Assembly (NCBI GenBank): GCA_032622095.1
Contig: CP136064.1
Coordinates: forward strand, 190,329,794-190,393,793
From: Siphonodentalium dalli
Taxonomy: Eukaryota; Mollusca; Scaphopoda; Gadilida; Siphonodentaliidae
Direction of reading: 5' to 3'
DNA length: 64,000 nucleotides
Shown here: positions 1-9,109 of the stretch, in pieces
How the letters are laid out: each line of letters opens with the position of its first letter
Numbering within the stretch: the stretch's first letter is position 1
Notes under the pieces: generated by a model
The model's input: only the letters and a program-made list of their open reading frames with translations
Told to the model about the DNA's origin: nothing
The model's database searches: none
Made by a program: the position numbers and the translations under genes

Positions 1-1
1 A

Positions 2-160
2 TTTTGTTACAATATCTTGCACTATATTTCATCAATGGCGGGTTTTGGTAAATTTTTACCCCATTCAATCTCATACAAAATTTATAGCACTCGATCTATT
101 TTATCAGAGGCTGTTTTTTGGTAATGTTTTGCACTATTCAAATCTCGCACAAAATCCCAT
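2..160. repeat. Decayed direct repeat within the long spacer
   Basis: Three stretches starting at about 2, 43 and 117 share TTTTG-G/T-TA-A, then TTGCACTAT or a relative (17-25 and 129-137), then a TTCAAATC/TTTCATC-like end. The second and third also share AATCTC-N-ACAAAAT. They are strongly diverged, so this is an old internal duplication within the ancestral spacer. The stretch 47-60 also forms a small inverted repeat with arms GGTAAA and TTTACC. Function unknown. Confidence 0.4.
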
Positions 161-273
161 GTGTACATTGTCCTGTATTTTTTATAATTTGTTTTATATA
201 TCAGTTCGTTTCATCCCATATTTTAGTTGCGGGAGGTAGCGTCTGTTTCACAGCATCACCCATAGAGACAAGT

Positions 274-281
274 TGACGTCA
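274..281. promoter_or_regulatory. CRE-like palindrome TGACGTCA
   Basis: A perfect 8-bp match to the CREB/ATF cyclic-AMP response element, present once per unit about 480 bp upstream of tRNA a. It survives even in units with changes directly beside it (units 33, 35 and 38). Whether a factor binds is not known; the distance to the gene is long for a Pol III type 2 gene. Confidence 0.4.
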
Positions 282-598
282 CAGACATGATGCACCATTC
301 GTTCGCAATATGGACACCCAATAATTTAGTTGGTTGTTTGATTACGACATGTTCAAGATCGAAAATTGGGATCGTCAAGGTCGGTCTCGGAATATTGTTA
401 AATGGACACAACTCGTTTAAACCTCAAACAGTACGTATACCTAATATGGAAGTCGGAACAATGCAGGTCGATAAATACACGAAACACCGTTATACTCTAA
501 AAATAGTCTTATCGAAATCACATTAATTTGACAGCTGTTTTCAATTATTTTTTCTCACAGATTGAGACAAACGCTCTTTATGCGTACCGTATAAGGAA

Positions 599-606
599 TA
601 TATAAA
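599..606 (+). promoter_or_regulatory. TATATAAA motif upstream of tRNA a
   Basis: A good TATA-box match 157 bp upstream of tRNA a. It is too far to place the start of the tRNA transcript directly and may be chance in AT-rich DNA. It could alternatively serve a separate short transcript ending at the T4 run near 716-719. Confidence 0.25.
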
Positions 607-661
607 CAATGAACGCTCGATCTTTATTGTCTCGTGCTGATTAATTTTCCGAAAACAATAT

Positions 662-675
662 GACTTGAATAAGTC
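662..675. repeat. Small inverted repeat
   Basis: Arms GACTT and AAGTC flank GAAT, 87 bp upstream of tRNA a and directly before a larger near-palindrome. It recurs in all units. Confidence 0.4.
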
Positions 676-678
676 ACG

Positions 679-702
679 ACATGATATGTATACATTTCAT
701 GT
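679..702. repeat. 24-bp near-palindrome upstream of tRNA a
   Basis: Outer arms ACATGA and TCATGT surround a perfect 10-bp palindrome ATGTATACAT; only the two symmetrical bases between arm and core fail to pair. It lies 60 bp upstream of tRNA a in every unit and shows no obvious variants between units. It could extrude as a cruciform or bind a dimeric protein; neither is shown. Confidence 0.5.
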
Positions 703-769
703 ATTTCTCGACACATTTTGACCCCGAACCGGGCCTGACGAGGAGGGTGTGTTCTTTGGCCTGGGGATG

Positions 770-781
770 TAGCTCAGTGGT
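770..781 (+). promoter_or_regulatory. Internal A box (Pol III type 2), representative
   Basis: TAGCTCAGTGGT matches the TRGCNNAGYNGG consensus bound by TFIIIC and forms the D arm of the tRNA. The same box is present at the same offset in essentially all copies. Confidence 0.9.
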
Positions 782-812
782 AGAGCGTTCGCTTTGCATG
801 TGAAAGGCCCCG

Positions 813-823
813 GGTTCGATCCC
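813..823 (+). promoter_or_regulatory. Internal B box (Pol III type 2), representative
   Basis: GGTTCGATCCC matches the TFIIIC B-box consensus GGTTCGANNCC. In all c copies the box reads GGTTCAATCCC, a purine swap at tRNA position 57 that the tRNA fold allows but that departs from the optimal B box. Confidence 0.9.
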
Positions 824-847
824 CGGCATCTCCAGCACAGTGCTTTC

Positions 848-852
848 TTTTT
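848..852 (+). terminator. Pol III terminator of tRNA a, representative
   Basis: A T5 run 14 nt after the end of tRNA a, preceded by TTTC. It implies a 3' trailer of about 13-18 nt. The same run follows every a copy. Confidence 0.8.
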
Positions 853-1074
853 ATTTGTATGTATGAAGTTTTAATTGCACATGCCGCTGTTATGACTGAC
901 TGTCGTGATTTCATATACTGGAAAGTCACCATTTGTGAATCGAAACGTTCCGTCCTATATGCATAGCTATTAAATCACAACAAAGCAAATTTACCACTTC
1001 ATCTGACTTCTCATCGAATAATAAATAGCTGTCTAATGTAGTCTCCAAACTTTGACGGACAAATTCTATCAGTT

Positions 1075-1146
1075 GGGGATGTAGCTCAGTGGTAGAGCGT
1101 TCGCTTTGCATGTGAAAGGCCCCGGGTTCGATCCCCGGCATCTCCA
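1075..1146 (+). tRNA. tRNA-Ala-TGC: tRNA-Ala (TGC), copy b, unit 1
   Basis: Reference b copy. The mature 72 nt are identical to the a reference at 763-834, but the flanks are unrelated to those of a, so a and b are separate loci within the unit rather than a fresh duplication. The leader is short and AT-rich (AATTCTATCAGTT) and a T4 terminator follows 9 nt downstream. Confidence 0.98.
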
Positions 1147-1154
1147 AGAAATAC

Positions 1155-1158
1155 TTTT
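1155..1158 (+). terminator. Pol III terminator of tRNA b, representative
   Basis: A T4 run 9 nt after the end of tRNA b. It is the minimal length for Pol III, so read-through is possible. It is the same in all units. Confidence 0.7.
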
Positions 1159-1234
1159 GCACGAAAGTTAAAATTCGATTATGACGGTTTTGGTGATATT
1201 AATGGATGTAAATAATAGAAACAGCTTTCCCCAT

Positions 1235-1262
1235 CGTTTTTCCGCGTGAAATCACGAAAACG
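1235..1262. repeat. Stem-loop in the b-c spacer
   Basis: CGTTTT and CGTGA (with TCCG bulged between them) pair with TCACG and AAAACG around a central AA. It recurs in all units. In units 15-17 one A is inserted in the left arm, and in unit 29 a G in the left arm reads C. Function unknown. Confidence 0.4.
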
Positions 1263-1280
1263 AAAAAATTACTTTTCTGT

Positions 1281-1309
1281 ATGCTCCGATGATATGCTCC
1301 GATGCTCCG
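1281..1309. repeat. ATGCTCCG minisatellite in the b-c spacer
   Basis: Three copies of ATGCTCCG at 1281, 1294 and 1302. Units 3 and 10 lack 13 bp here and units 15-17 lack 8 bp, leaving two copies; this explains most of the unit-length classes in the left part of the array. Units 19, 21 and 24 carry a C to A change in the middle copy. Confidence 0.75.
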
Positions 1310-1397
1310 TGGTATTGTCCTTATATTGCAGTGTAATTTCTATCATTTTATATTGAGATTAACATACTTCTTTTTTTTCGTGGGAAATCAAAGGATT

Positions 1398-1418
1398 TAT
1401 TATTTGTCGACAATAATA
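1398..1418. repeat. Near-palindrome centred on GTCGAC upstream of tRNA c
   Basis: TATTAT-T-TGTCGACA-ATAATA is a palindrome apart from one extra T. It ends 22 bp before tRNA c, where TFIIIB would bind, and recurs in all units; in unit 31 the centre reads GTCGTC. Confidence 0.45.
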
Positions 1419-1440
1419 TGGCCTTGCAATTTTACGGGCC

Positions 1441-1512
1441 GGGGATGTAGCTCAGTGGTAGAGCGTTCGCTTCGCATGTGAAAGGCCCCGGGTTCAATCC
1501 CCGGCATCTCCA
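1441..1512 (+). tRNA. tRNA-Ala-CGC: tRNA-Ala (CGC), copy c, unit 1
   Basis: Reference c copy. It differs from a and b at two sites: the anticodon loop is TTCGCAT, giving anticodon CGC (reads GCG), and the T loop is TTCAATC. All stems are intact and G3:U70 is kept. It sits directly after a GC-rich ACGGGCC leader and is followed by a T4 terminator. Confidence 0.98.
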
Positions 1513-1523
1513 AGGAAGGCGAA

Positions 1524-1527
1524 TTTT
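1524..1527 (+). terminator. Pol III terminator of tRNA c, representative
   Basis: A T4 run 12 nt after the end of tRNA c, the same in all units. Confidence 0.7.
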
Positions 1528-2284
1528 GTTACAATATCTTGCACTATATTTCATCAATGGCGGGTTTTGGTAAATTTTTACCCCATTCAATCTCATACAA
1601 AATTTATAGCACTCGATCTATTTTATCAGAGGCTGCTTTTTGGTAATGTTTTGCACTATTCAAATCTCGCACAAAATCCCATGTGTACATTGTCCTGTAT
1701 TTTTTATAATTTGTTTTATATATCAGTTCGTTTCATCCCATATTTTAGTTGCGGGAGGTAGCGTCTGTTTCACAGCATCACCCATAGAGACAAGTTGACG
1801 TCACAGACATGATGCACCATTCGTTCGCAATATGGACACCCAATAATTTAGTTGGTTGTTTGATTACGACATGTTCAAGATCGAAAATTGGGATCGTCAA
1901 GGTCGGTCTCGGAATATTGTTAAATGGACACAACTCGTTTAAACCTCAAACAGTACGTATACCTAATATGGAAGTCGGAACAATGCAGGTCGATAAATAC
2001 ACGAAACACCGTTATACTCTAAAAATAGTCTTATCGAAATCACATTAATTTGACAGCTGTTTTCAATTATTTTTTCTCACAGATTGAGACAAACGCTCTT
2101 TATGCGTACCGTATAAGGAATATATAAACAATGAACGCTCGATCTTTATTGTCTCGTGCTGATTAATTTTCCGAAAACAATATGACTTGAATAAGTCACG
2201 ACATGATATGTATACATTTCATGTATTTCTCGACACATTTTGACCCCGAACCGGGCCTGACGAGGAGGGTGTGTTCTTTGGCCT

Positions 2285-2356
2285 GGGGATGTAGCTCAGT
2301 GGTAGAGCGTTCGCTTTGCATGTGAAAGGCCCCGGGTTCGATCCCCGGCATCTCCA
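2285..2356 (+). tRNA. tRNA-Ala-TGC: tRNA-Ala (TGC), copy a, unit 2
   Basis: Identical to the a reference. Confidence 0.97.
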
Positions 2357-2596
2357 GCACAGTGCTTTCTTTTTATTTGTATGTATGAAGTTTTAATTGC
2401 ACATGCCGCTGTTATGACTGACTGTCGTGATTTCATATACTGGAAAGTCACCATTTGTGAATCGAAACGTTCCGTCCTATATGCATAGCTATTAAATCAC
2501 AACAAAGCAAATTTACCACTTCATCTGACTTCTCATCGAATAATAAATAGCTGTCTAATGTAGTCTCCAAACTTTGACGGACAAATTCTATCAGTT

Positions 2597-2668
2597 GGGG
2601 ATGTAGCTCAGTGGTAGAGCGTTCGCTTTGCATGTGAAAGGCCCCGGGTTCGATCCCCGGCATCTCCA
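2597..2668 (+). tRNA. tRNA-Ala-TGC: tRNA-Ala (TGC), copy b, unit 2
   Basis: Identical to the b reference. Confidence 0.97.
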
Positions 2669-2962
2669 AGAAATACTTTTGCACGAAAGTTAAAATTCGA
2701 TTATGACGGTTTTGGTGATATTAATGGATGTAAATAATAGAAACAGCTTTCCCCATCGTTTTTCCGCGTGAAATCACGAAAACGAAAAAATTACTTTTCT
2801 GTATGCTCCGATGATATGCTCCGATGCTCCGTGGTATTGTCCTTATATTGCAGTGTAATTTCTATCATTTTATATTGAGATTAACATACTTCTTTTTTTT
2901 CGTGGGAAATCAAAGGATTTATTATTTGTCGACAATAATATGGCCTTGCAATTTTACGGGCC

Positions 2963-3034
2963 GGGGATGTAGCTCAGTGGTAGAGCGTTCGCTTCGCATG
3001 TGAAAGGCCCCGGGTTCAATCCCCGGCATCTCCA
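2963..3034 (+). tRNA. tRNA-Ala-CGC: tRNA-Ala (CGC), copy c, unit 2
   Basis: Identical to the c reference. Confidence 0.97.
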
Positions 3035-3806
3035 AGGAAGGCGAATTTTGTTACAATATCTTGCACTATATTTCATCAATGGCGGGTTTTGGTAAATTTT
3101 TACCCCATTCAATCTCATACAAAATTTATAGCACTCGATCTATTTTATCAGAGGCTGCTTTTTGGTAATGTTTTGCACTATTCAAATCTCGCACAAAATC
3201 CCATGTGTACATTGTCCTTTATTTTTTATAATTTGTTTTATATATCAGTTCGTTTCATCCCATATTTTAGTTGCGGGAGGTAGCGTCTGTTTCACAGCAT
3301 CACCCATAGAGACAAGTTGACGTCACAGACATGATGCACCATTCGTTCGCAATATGGACACCCAATAATTTAGTTGGTTGTTTGATTACGACATGTTCAA
3401 GATCGAAAATTGGGATCGTCAAGGTCGGTCTCGGAATATTGTTAAATGGACACAACTCGTTTAAACCTCAAACAGTACGTATACCTAATATGGAAGTCGG
3501 AACAATGCAGGTCGATAAATACACGAAACACCGTTATACTCTAAAAATAGTCTTATCGAAATCACATTAATTTGACAGCTGTTTTCAATTATTTTTTCTC
3601 ACAGATTGAGACAAACGCTCTTTATGCGTACCGTATAAGGAATATATAAACAATGAACGCTCGATCTTTATTGTCTCGTGCTGATTAATTTTCCGAAAAC
3701 AATATGACTTGAATAAGTCACGACATGATATGTATACATTTCATGTATTTCTCGACACATTTTGACCCCGAACGGGGCCTGACGAGGAGGGTATGTTCTT
3801 TGGCCT

Positions 3807-3878
3807 GGGGATGTAGCTCAGTGGTAGAGCGTTCGCTTTGCATGTGAAAGGCCCCGGGTTCGATCCCCGGCATCTCCA
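3807..3878 (+). tRNA. tRNA-Ala-TGC: tRNA-Ala (TGC), copy a, unit 3
   Basis: Identical to the a reference. Confidence 0.97.
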
Positions 3879-4118
3879 GCACAGTGCTTTCTTTTTATTT
3901 GTATGTATGAAGTTTTAATTGCACATGCCGCTGTTATGACTGACTGTCGTGATTTCATATACTGGAAAGTCACCATTTGTGAATCGAAACGTTCCGTCCT
4001 ATATGCATAGCTATTAAATCACAACAAAGCAAATTTACCACTTCATCTGACTTCTCATCGAATAATAAATAGCTGTCTAATGTAGTCTCCAAACTTTGAC
4101 GGACAAATTCTATCAGTT

Positions 4119-4190
4119 GGGGATGTAGCTCAGTGGTAGAGCGTTCGCTTTGCATGTGAAAGGCCCCGGGTTCGATCCCCGGCATCTCCA
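4119..4190 (+). tRNA. tRNA-Ala-TGC: tRNA-Ala (TGC), copy b, unit 3
   Basis: Identical to the b reference. Confidence 0.97.
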
Positions 4191-4471
4191 AGAAATACTT
4201 TTGCACGAAAGTTAAAATTCGATTATGACGGTTTTGGTGATATTAATGGATGTAAATAATAGAAACAGCTTTCCCCATCGTTTTTCCGCGTGAAATCACG
4301 AAAACGAAAAAATTACTTTTCTGTATGCTCCGATGCTCCGTGGTATTGTCCTTATATTGCAGTGTAATTTCTATCATTTTATATTGAGATTAACATACTT
4401 CTTTTTTTTCGTGGGAAATCAAAGGATTTATTATTTGTCGACAATAATATGGCCTTGCAATTTTACGGGCC

Positions 4472-4543
4472 GGGGATGTAGCTCAGTGGTAGAGCGTTCG
4501 CTTCGCATGTGAAAGGCCCCGGGTTCAATCCCCGGCATCTCCA
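4472..4543 (+). tRNA. tRNA-Ala-CGC: tRNA-Ala (CGC), copy c, unit 3
   Basis: Identical to the c reference; the b-c spacer is 13 bp shorter here (minisatellite loss). Confidence 0.97.
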
Positions 4544-5315
4544 AGGAAGGCGAATTTTGTTACAATATCTTGCACTATATTTCATCAATGGCGGGTTTTG
4601 GTAAATTTTTACCCCATTCAATCTCATACAAAATTTATAGCACTCGATCTATTTTATCAGAGGCTGTTTTTTGGTAATGTTTTGCACTATTCAAATCTCG
4701 CACAAAATCCCATGTGTACATTGTCCTGTATTTTTTATAATTTGTTTTATATATCAGTTCGTTTCATCCCATATTTTAGTTGCGGGAGGTAGCGTCTGTT
4801 TCACAGCATCACCCATAGAGACAAGTTGACGTCACAGACATGATGCACCATTCGTTCGCAATATGGACACCCAATAATTTAGTTGGTTGTTTGATTACGA
4901 CATGTTCAAGATCGAAAATTGGGATCGTCAAGGTCGGTCTCGGAATATTGTTAAATGGACACAACTCGTTTAAACCTCAAACAGTACGTATACCTAATAT
5001 GGAAGTCGGAACAATGCAGGTCGATAAATACACGAAACACCGTTATACTCTAAAAATAGTCTTATCGAAATCACATTAATTTGACAGCTGTTTTCAATTA
5101 TTTTTTCTCACAGATTGAGACAAACGCTCTTTATGCGTACCGTATAAGGAATATATAAACAATGAACGCTCGATCTTTATTGTCTCGTGCTGATTAATTT
5201 TCCGAAAACAATATGACTTGAATAAGTCACGACATGATATGTATACATTTCATGTATTTCTCGACACATTTTGACCCCGAACCGGGCCTGACGAGGAGGG
5301 TGTGTTCTTTGGCCT

Positions 5316-5387
5316 GGGGATGTAGCTCAGTGGTAGAGCGTTCGCTTTGCATGTGAAAGGCCCCGGGTTCGATCCCCGGCATCTCCA
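5316..5387 (+). tRNA. tRNA-Ala-TGC: tRNA-Ala (TGC), copy a, unit 4
   Basis: Identical to the a reference. The upstream spacer shares a private CTGTTTTTTGG variant with unit 1. Confidence 0.97.
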
Positions 5388-5627
5388 GCACAGTGCTTTC
5401 TTTTTATTTGTATGTATGAAGTTTTAATTGCACATGCCGCTGTTATGACTGACTGTCGTGATTTCATATACTGGAAAGTCACCATTTGTGAATCGAAACG
5501 TTCCGTCCTATATGCATAGCTATTAAATCACAACAAAGCAAATTTACCACTTCATCTGACTTCTCATCGAATAATAAATAGCTGTCTAATGTAGTCTCCA
5601 AACTTTGACGGACAAATTCTATCAGTT

Positions 5628-5699
5628 GGGGATGTAGCTCAGTGGTAGAGCGTTCGCTTTGCATGTGAAAGGCCCCGGGTTCGATCCCCGGCATCTCCA
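5628..5699 (+). tRNA. tRNA-Ala-TGC: tRNA-Ala (TGC), copy b, unit 4
   Basis: Identical to the b reference. Confidence 0.97.
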
Positions 5700-5993
5700 A
5701 GAAATACTTTTGCACGAAAGTTAAAATTCGATTATGACGGTTTTGGTGATATTAATGGATGTAAATAATAGAAACAGCTTTCCCCATCGTTTTTCCGCGT
5801 GAAATCACGAAAACGAAAAAATTACTTTTCTGTATGCTCCGATGATATGCTCCGATGCTCCGTGGTATTGTCCTTATATTGCAGTGTAATTTCTATCATT
5901 TTATATTGAGATTAACATACTTCTTTTTTTTCGTGGGAAATCAAAGGATTTATTATTTGTCGACAATAATATGGCCTTGCAATTTTACGGGCC

Positions 5994-6065
5994 GGGGATG
6001 TAGCTCAGTGGTAGAGCGTTCGCTTCGCATGTGAAAGGCCCCGGGTTCAATCCCCGGCATCTCCA
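5994..6065 (+). tRNA. tRNA-Ala-CGC: tRNA-Ala (CGC), copy c, unit 4
   Basis: Identical to the c reference. Confidence 0.97.
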
Positions 6066-6837
6066 AGGAAGGCGAATTTTGTTACAATATCTTGCACTAT
6101 ATTTCATCAATGGCGGGTTTTGGTAAATTTTTACCCCATTCAATCTCATACAAAATTTATAGCACTCGATCTATTTTATCAGAGGCTGCTTTTTGGTAAT
6201 GTTTTGCACTATTCAAATCTCGCACAAAATCCCATGTGTACATTGTCCTGTATTTTTTATAATTTGTTTTATATATCAGTTCGTTTCATCCCATATTTTA
6301 GTTGCGGGAGGTAGCGTCTGTTTCACAGCATCACCCATAGAGACAAGTTGACGTCACAGACATGATGCACCATTCGTTCGCAATATGGACACCCAATAAT
6401 TTAGTTGGTTGTTTGATTACGACATGTTCAAGATCGAAAATTGGGATCGTCAAGGTCGGTCTCGGAATATTGTTAAATGGACACAACTCGTTTAAACCTC
6501 AAACAGTACGTATACCTAATATGGAAGTCGGAACAATGCAGGTCGATAAATACACGAAACACCGTTATACTCTAAAAATAGTCTTATCGAAATCACATTA
6601 ATTTGACAGCTGTTTTCAATTATTTTTTCTCACAGATTGAGACAAACGCTCTTTATGCGTACCGTATAAGGAATATATAAACAATGAACGCTCGATCTTT
6701 ATTGTCTCGTGCTGATTAATTTTCCGAAAACAATATGACTTGAATAAGTCACGACATGATATGTATACATTTCATGTATTTCTCGACACATTTTGACCCC
6801 GAACGGGGCCTGACGAGGAGGGTATGTTCTTTGGCCT

Positions 6838-6909
6838 GGGGATGTAGCTCAGTGGTAGAGCGTTCGCTTTGCATGTGAAAGGCCCCGGGTTCGATCCCCG
6901 GCATCTCCA
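6838..6909 (+). tRNA. tRNA-Ala-TGC: tRNA-Ala (TGC), copy a, unit 5
   Basis: Identical to the a reference. Confidence 0.97.
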
Positions 6910-7149
6910 GCACAGTGCTTTCTTTTTATTTGTATGTATGAAGTTTTAATTGCACATGCCGCTGTTATGACTGACTGTCGTGATTTCATATACTGGAAAG
7001 TCACCATTTGTGAATCGAAACGTTCCGTCCTATATGCATAGCTATTAAATCACAACAAAGCAAATTTACCACTTCATCTGACTTCTCATCGAATAATAAA
7101 TAGCTGTCTAATGTAGTCTCCAAACTTTGACGGACAAATTATATCAGTT

Positions 7150-7221
7150 GGGGATGTAGCTCAGTGGTAGAGCGTTCGCTTTGCATGTGAAAGGCCCCGG
7201 GTTCGATCCCCGGCATCTCCA
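7150..7221 (+). tRNA. tRNA-Ala-TGC: tRNA-Ala (TGC), copy b, unit 5
   Basis: Gene identical to the b reference; the leader reads AATTATATCAGTT instead of AATTCTATCAGTT, as also in units 15 and 16. Confidence 0.97.
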
Positions 7222-7515
7222 AGAAATACTTTTGCACGAAAGTTAAAATTCGATTATGACGGTTTTGGTGATATTAATGGATGTAAATAATAGAAACAGC
7301 TTTCCCCATCGTTTTTCCGCGTGAAATCACGAAAACGAAAAAATTACTTTTCTGTATGCTCCGATGATATGCTCCGATGCTCCGTGGTATTGTCCTTATA
7401 TTGCAGTGTAATTTCTATCATTTTATATTGAGATTAACATACTTCTTTTTTTTCGTGGGAAATCAAAGGATTTATTATTTGTCGACAATAATATGGCCTT
7501 GCAATTTTACGGGCC

Positions 7516-7587
7516 GGGGATGTAGCTCAGTGGTAGAGCGTTCGCTTCGCATGTGAAAGGCCCCGGGTTCAATCCCCGGCATCTCCA
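7516..7587 (+). tRNA. tRNA-Ala-CGC: tRNA-Ala (CGC), copy c, unit 5
   Basis: Identical to the c reference. Confidence 0.97.
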
Positions 7588-8359
7588 AGGAAGGCGAATT
7601 TTGTTACAATATCTTGCACTATATTTCATCAATGGCGGGTTTTGGTAAATTTTTACCCCATTCAATCTCATACAAAATTTATAGCACTCGATCTATTTTA
7701 TCAGAGGCTGCTTTTTGGTAATGTTTTGCACTATTCAAATCTCGCACAAAATCCCATGTGTACATTGTCCTGTATTTTTTATAATTTGTTTTATATATCA
7801 GTTCGTTTCATCCCATATTTTAGTTGCGGGAGGTAGCGTCTGTTTCACAGCATCACCCATAGAGACAAGTTGACGTCACAGACATGATGCACCATTCGTT
7901 CGCAATATGGACACCCAATAATTTAGTTGGTTGTTTGATTACGACATGTTCAAGATCGAAAATTGGGATCGTCAAGGTCGGTCTCGGAATATTGTTAAAT
8001 GGACACAACTCGTTTAAACCTCAAACAGTACGTATACCTAATATGGAAGTCGGAACAATGCAGGTCGATAAATACACGAAACACCGTTATACTCTAAAAA
8101 TAGTCTTATCGAAATCACATTAATTTGACAGCTGTTTTCAATTATTTTTTCTCACAGATTGAGACAAACGCTCTTTATGCGTACCGTATAAGGAATATAT
8201 AAACAATGAACGCTCGATCTTTATTGTCTCGTGCTGATTAATTTTCCGAAAACAATATGACTTGAATAAGTCACGACATGATATGTATACATTTCATGTA
8301 TTTCTCGACACATTTTGACCCCGAACGGGGCCTGACGAGGAGGGTATGTTCTTTGGCCT

Positions 8360-8431
8360 GGGGATGTAGCTCAGTGGTAGAGCGTTCGCTTTGCATGTGA
8401 AAGGCCCCGGGTTCGATCCCCGGCATCTCCA
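8360..8431 (+). tRNA. tRNA-Ala-TGC: tRNA-Ala (TGC), copy a, unit 6
   Basis: Identical to the a reference. Confidence 0.97.
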
Positions 8432-8671
8432 GCACAGTGCTTTCTTTTTATTTGTATGTATGAAGTTTTAATTGCACATGCCGCTGTTATGACTGACTGT
8501 CGTGATTTCATATACTGGAAAGTCACCATTTGTGAATCGAAACGTTCCGTCCTATATGCATAGCTATTAAATCACAACAAAGCAAATTTACCACTTCATC
8601 TGACTTCTCATCGAATAATAAATAGCTGTCTAATGTAGTCTCCAAACTTTGACGGACAAATTCTATCAGTT

Positions 8672-8743
8672 GGGGATGTAGCTCAGTGGTAGAGCGTTCG
8701 CTTTGCATGTGAAAGGCCCCGGGTTCGATCCCCGGCATCTCCA
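8672..8743 (+). tRNA. tRNA-Ala-TGC: tRNA-Ala (TGC), copy b, unit 6
   Basis: Identical to the b reference. Confidence 0.97.
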
Positions 8744-9037
8744 AGAAATACTTTTGCACGAAAGTTAAAATTCGATTATGACGGTTTTGGTGATATTAAT
8801 GGATGTAAATAATAGAAACAGCTTTCCCCATCGTTTTTCCGCGTGAAATCACGAAAACGAAAAAATTACTTTTCTGTATGCTCCGATGATATGCTCCGAT
8901 GCTCCGTGGTATTGTCCTTATATTGCAGTGTAATTTCTATCATTTTATATTGAGATTAACATACTTCTTTTTTTTCGTGGGAAATCAAAGGATTTATTAT
9001 TTGTCGACAATAATATGGCCTTGCAATTTTACGGGCC

Positions 9038-9109
9038 GGGGATGTAGCTCAGTGGTAGAGCGTTCGCTTCGCATGTGAAAGGCCCCGGGTTCAATCCCCG
9101 GCATCTCCA
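9038..9109 (+). tRNA. tRNA-Ala-CGC: tRNA-Ala (CGC), copy c, unit 6
   Basis: Identical to the c reference. Confidence 0.97.

Larger units (their letters stand above)
1..762. other. Long intergenic spacer of the unit (c to a), representative copy
   Basis: This AT-rich stretch separates tRNA c of one unit from tRNA a of the next and recurs in every unit. It holds a degenerate direct repeat (2-160), a CRE palindrome (274-281), a TATATAAA motif (599-606), a small hairpin (662-675) and a 24-bp near-palindrome (679-702). Open frames of 64 and 79 codons occur here but acquire stops in some units and look non-coding. I see no similarity to rRNA, snRNA or transposon ends. Confidence 0.8.
763..834 (+). 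tRNA. tRNA-Ala-TGC: tRNA-Ala (TGC), copy a, unit 1
   Basis: Reference a copy. It decodes GCA/GCG alanine codons in cytoplasmic translation. The 72 nt fold fully: acceptor GGGGATG/CATCTCC with discriminator A, D stem GCTC/GAGC, anticodon stem TTCGC/GTGAA around loop TTTGCAT (anticodon TGC), five-base variable loop and T stem CCGGG/CCCGG with loop TTCGATC. The third acceptor pair is G:T, that is G3:U70, the main recognition element of alanyl-tRNA synthetase. No CCA is encoded after the discriminator and no intron is present. A T5 terminator follows. Confidence 0.98.

Noticed and set aside
45-239. 64-codon + strand frame in the long spacer (and its repeats)
   Set aside because: It lies in AT-rich spacer with non-ATG context at its start, is lost to a frameshift in unit 27 (extra T near 40212) and to TAA stops in units 33 and 35. 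Treated as chance.
287-526. 79-codon + strand frame repeated in nearly every unit, starting MMHHSFAIW
   Set aside because: Its repetition only reflects the tandem array. It gains stops in units 24 and 26 (TGG to TGA in the first spacer piece), 28 (TCG to TAG near 42050) and 29 (AAA to TAA near 43713), and other changes mix silent and replacement types. No recognisable domain and no sign of selection on the protein.
763-834. Bacterial or organellar tRNA-Ala
   Set aside because: The gene-final CCA-like text is the acceptor end plus discriminator; no further CCA is encoded. T-run terminators and the lack of rRNA or protein neighbours also argue against it.
926-1162. 78-codon - strand frame including MPGIEPGAFHMQSERSTTE
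   Set aside because: It is the antisense of tRNA b plus flanks. This peptide is a familiar false translation of tRNA-Ala genes.
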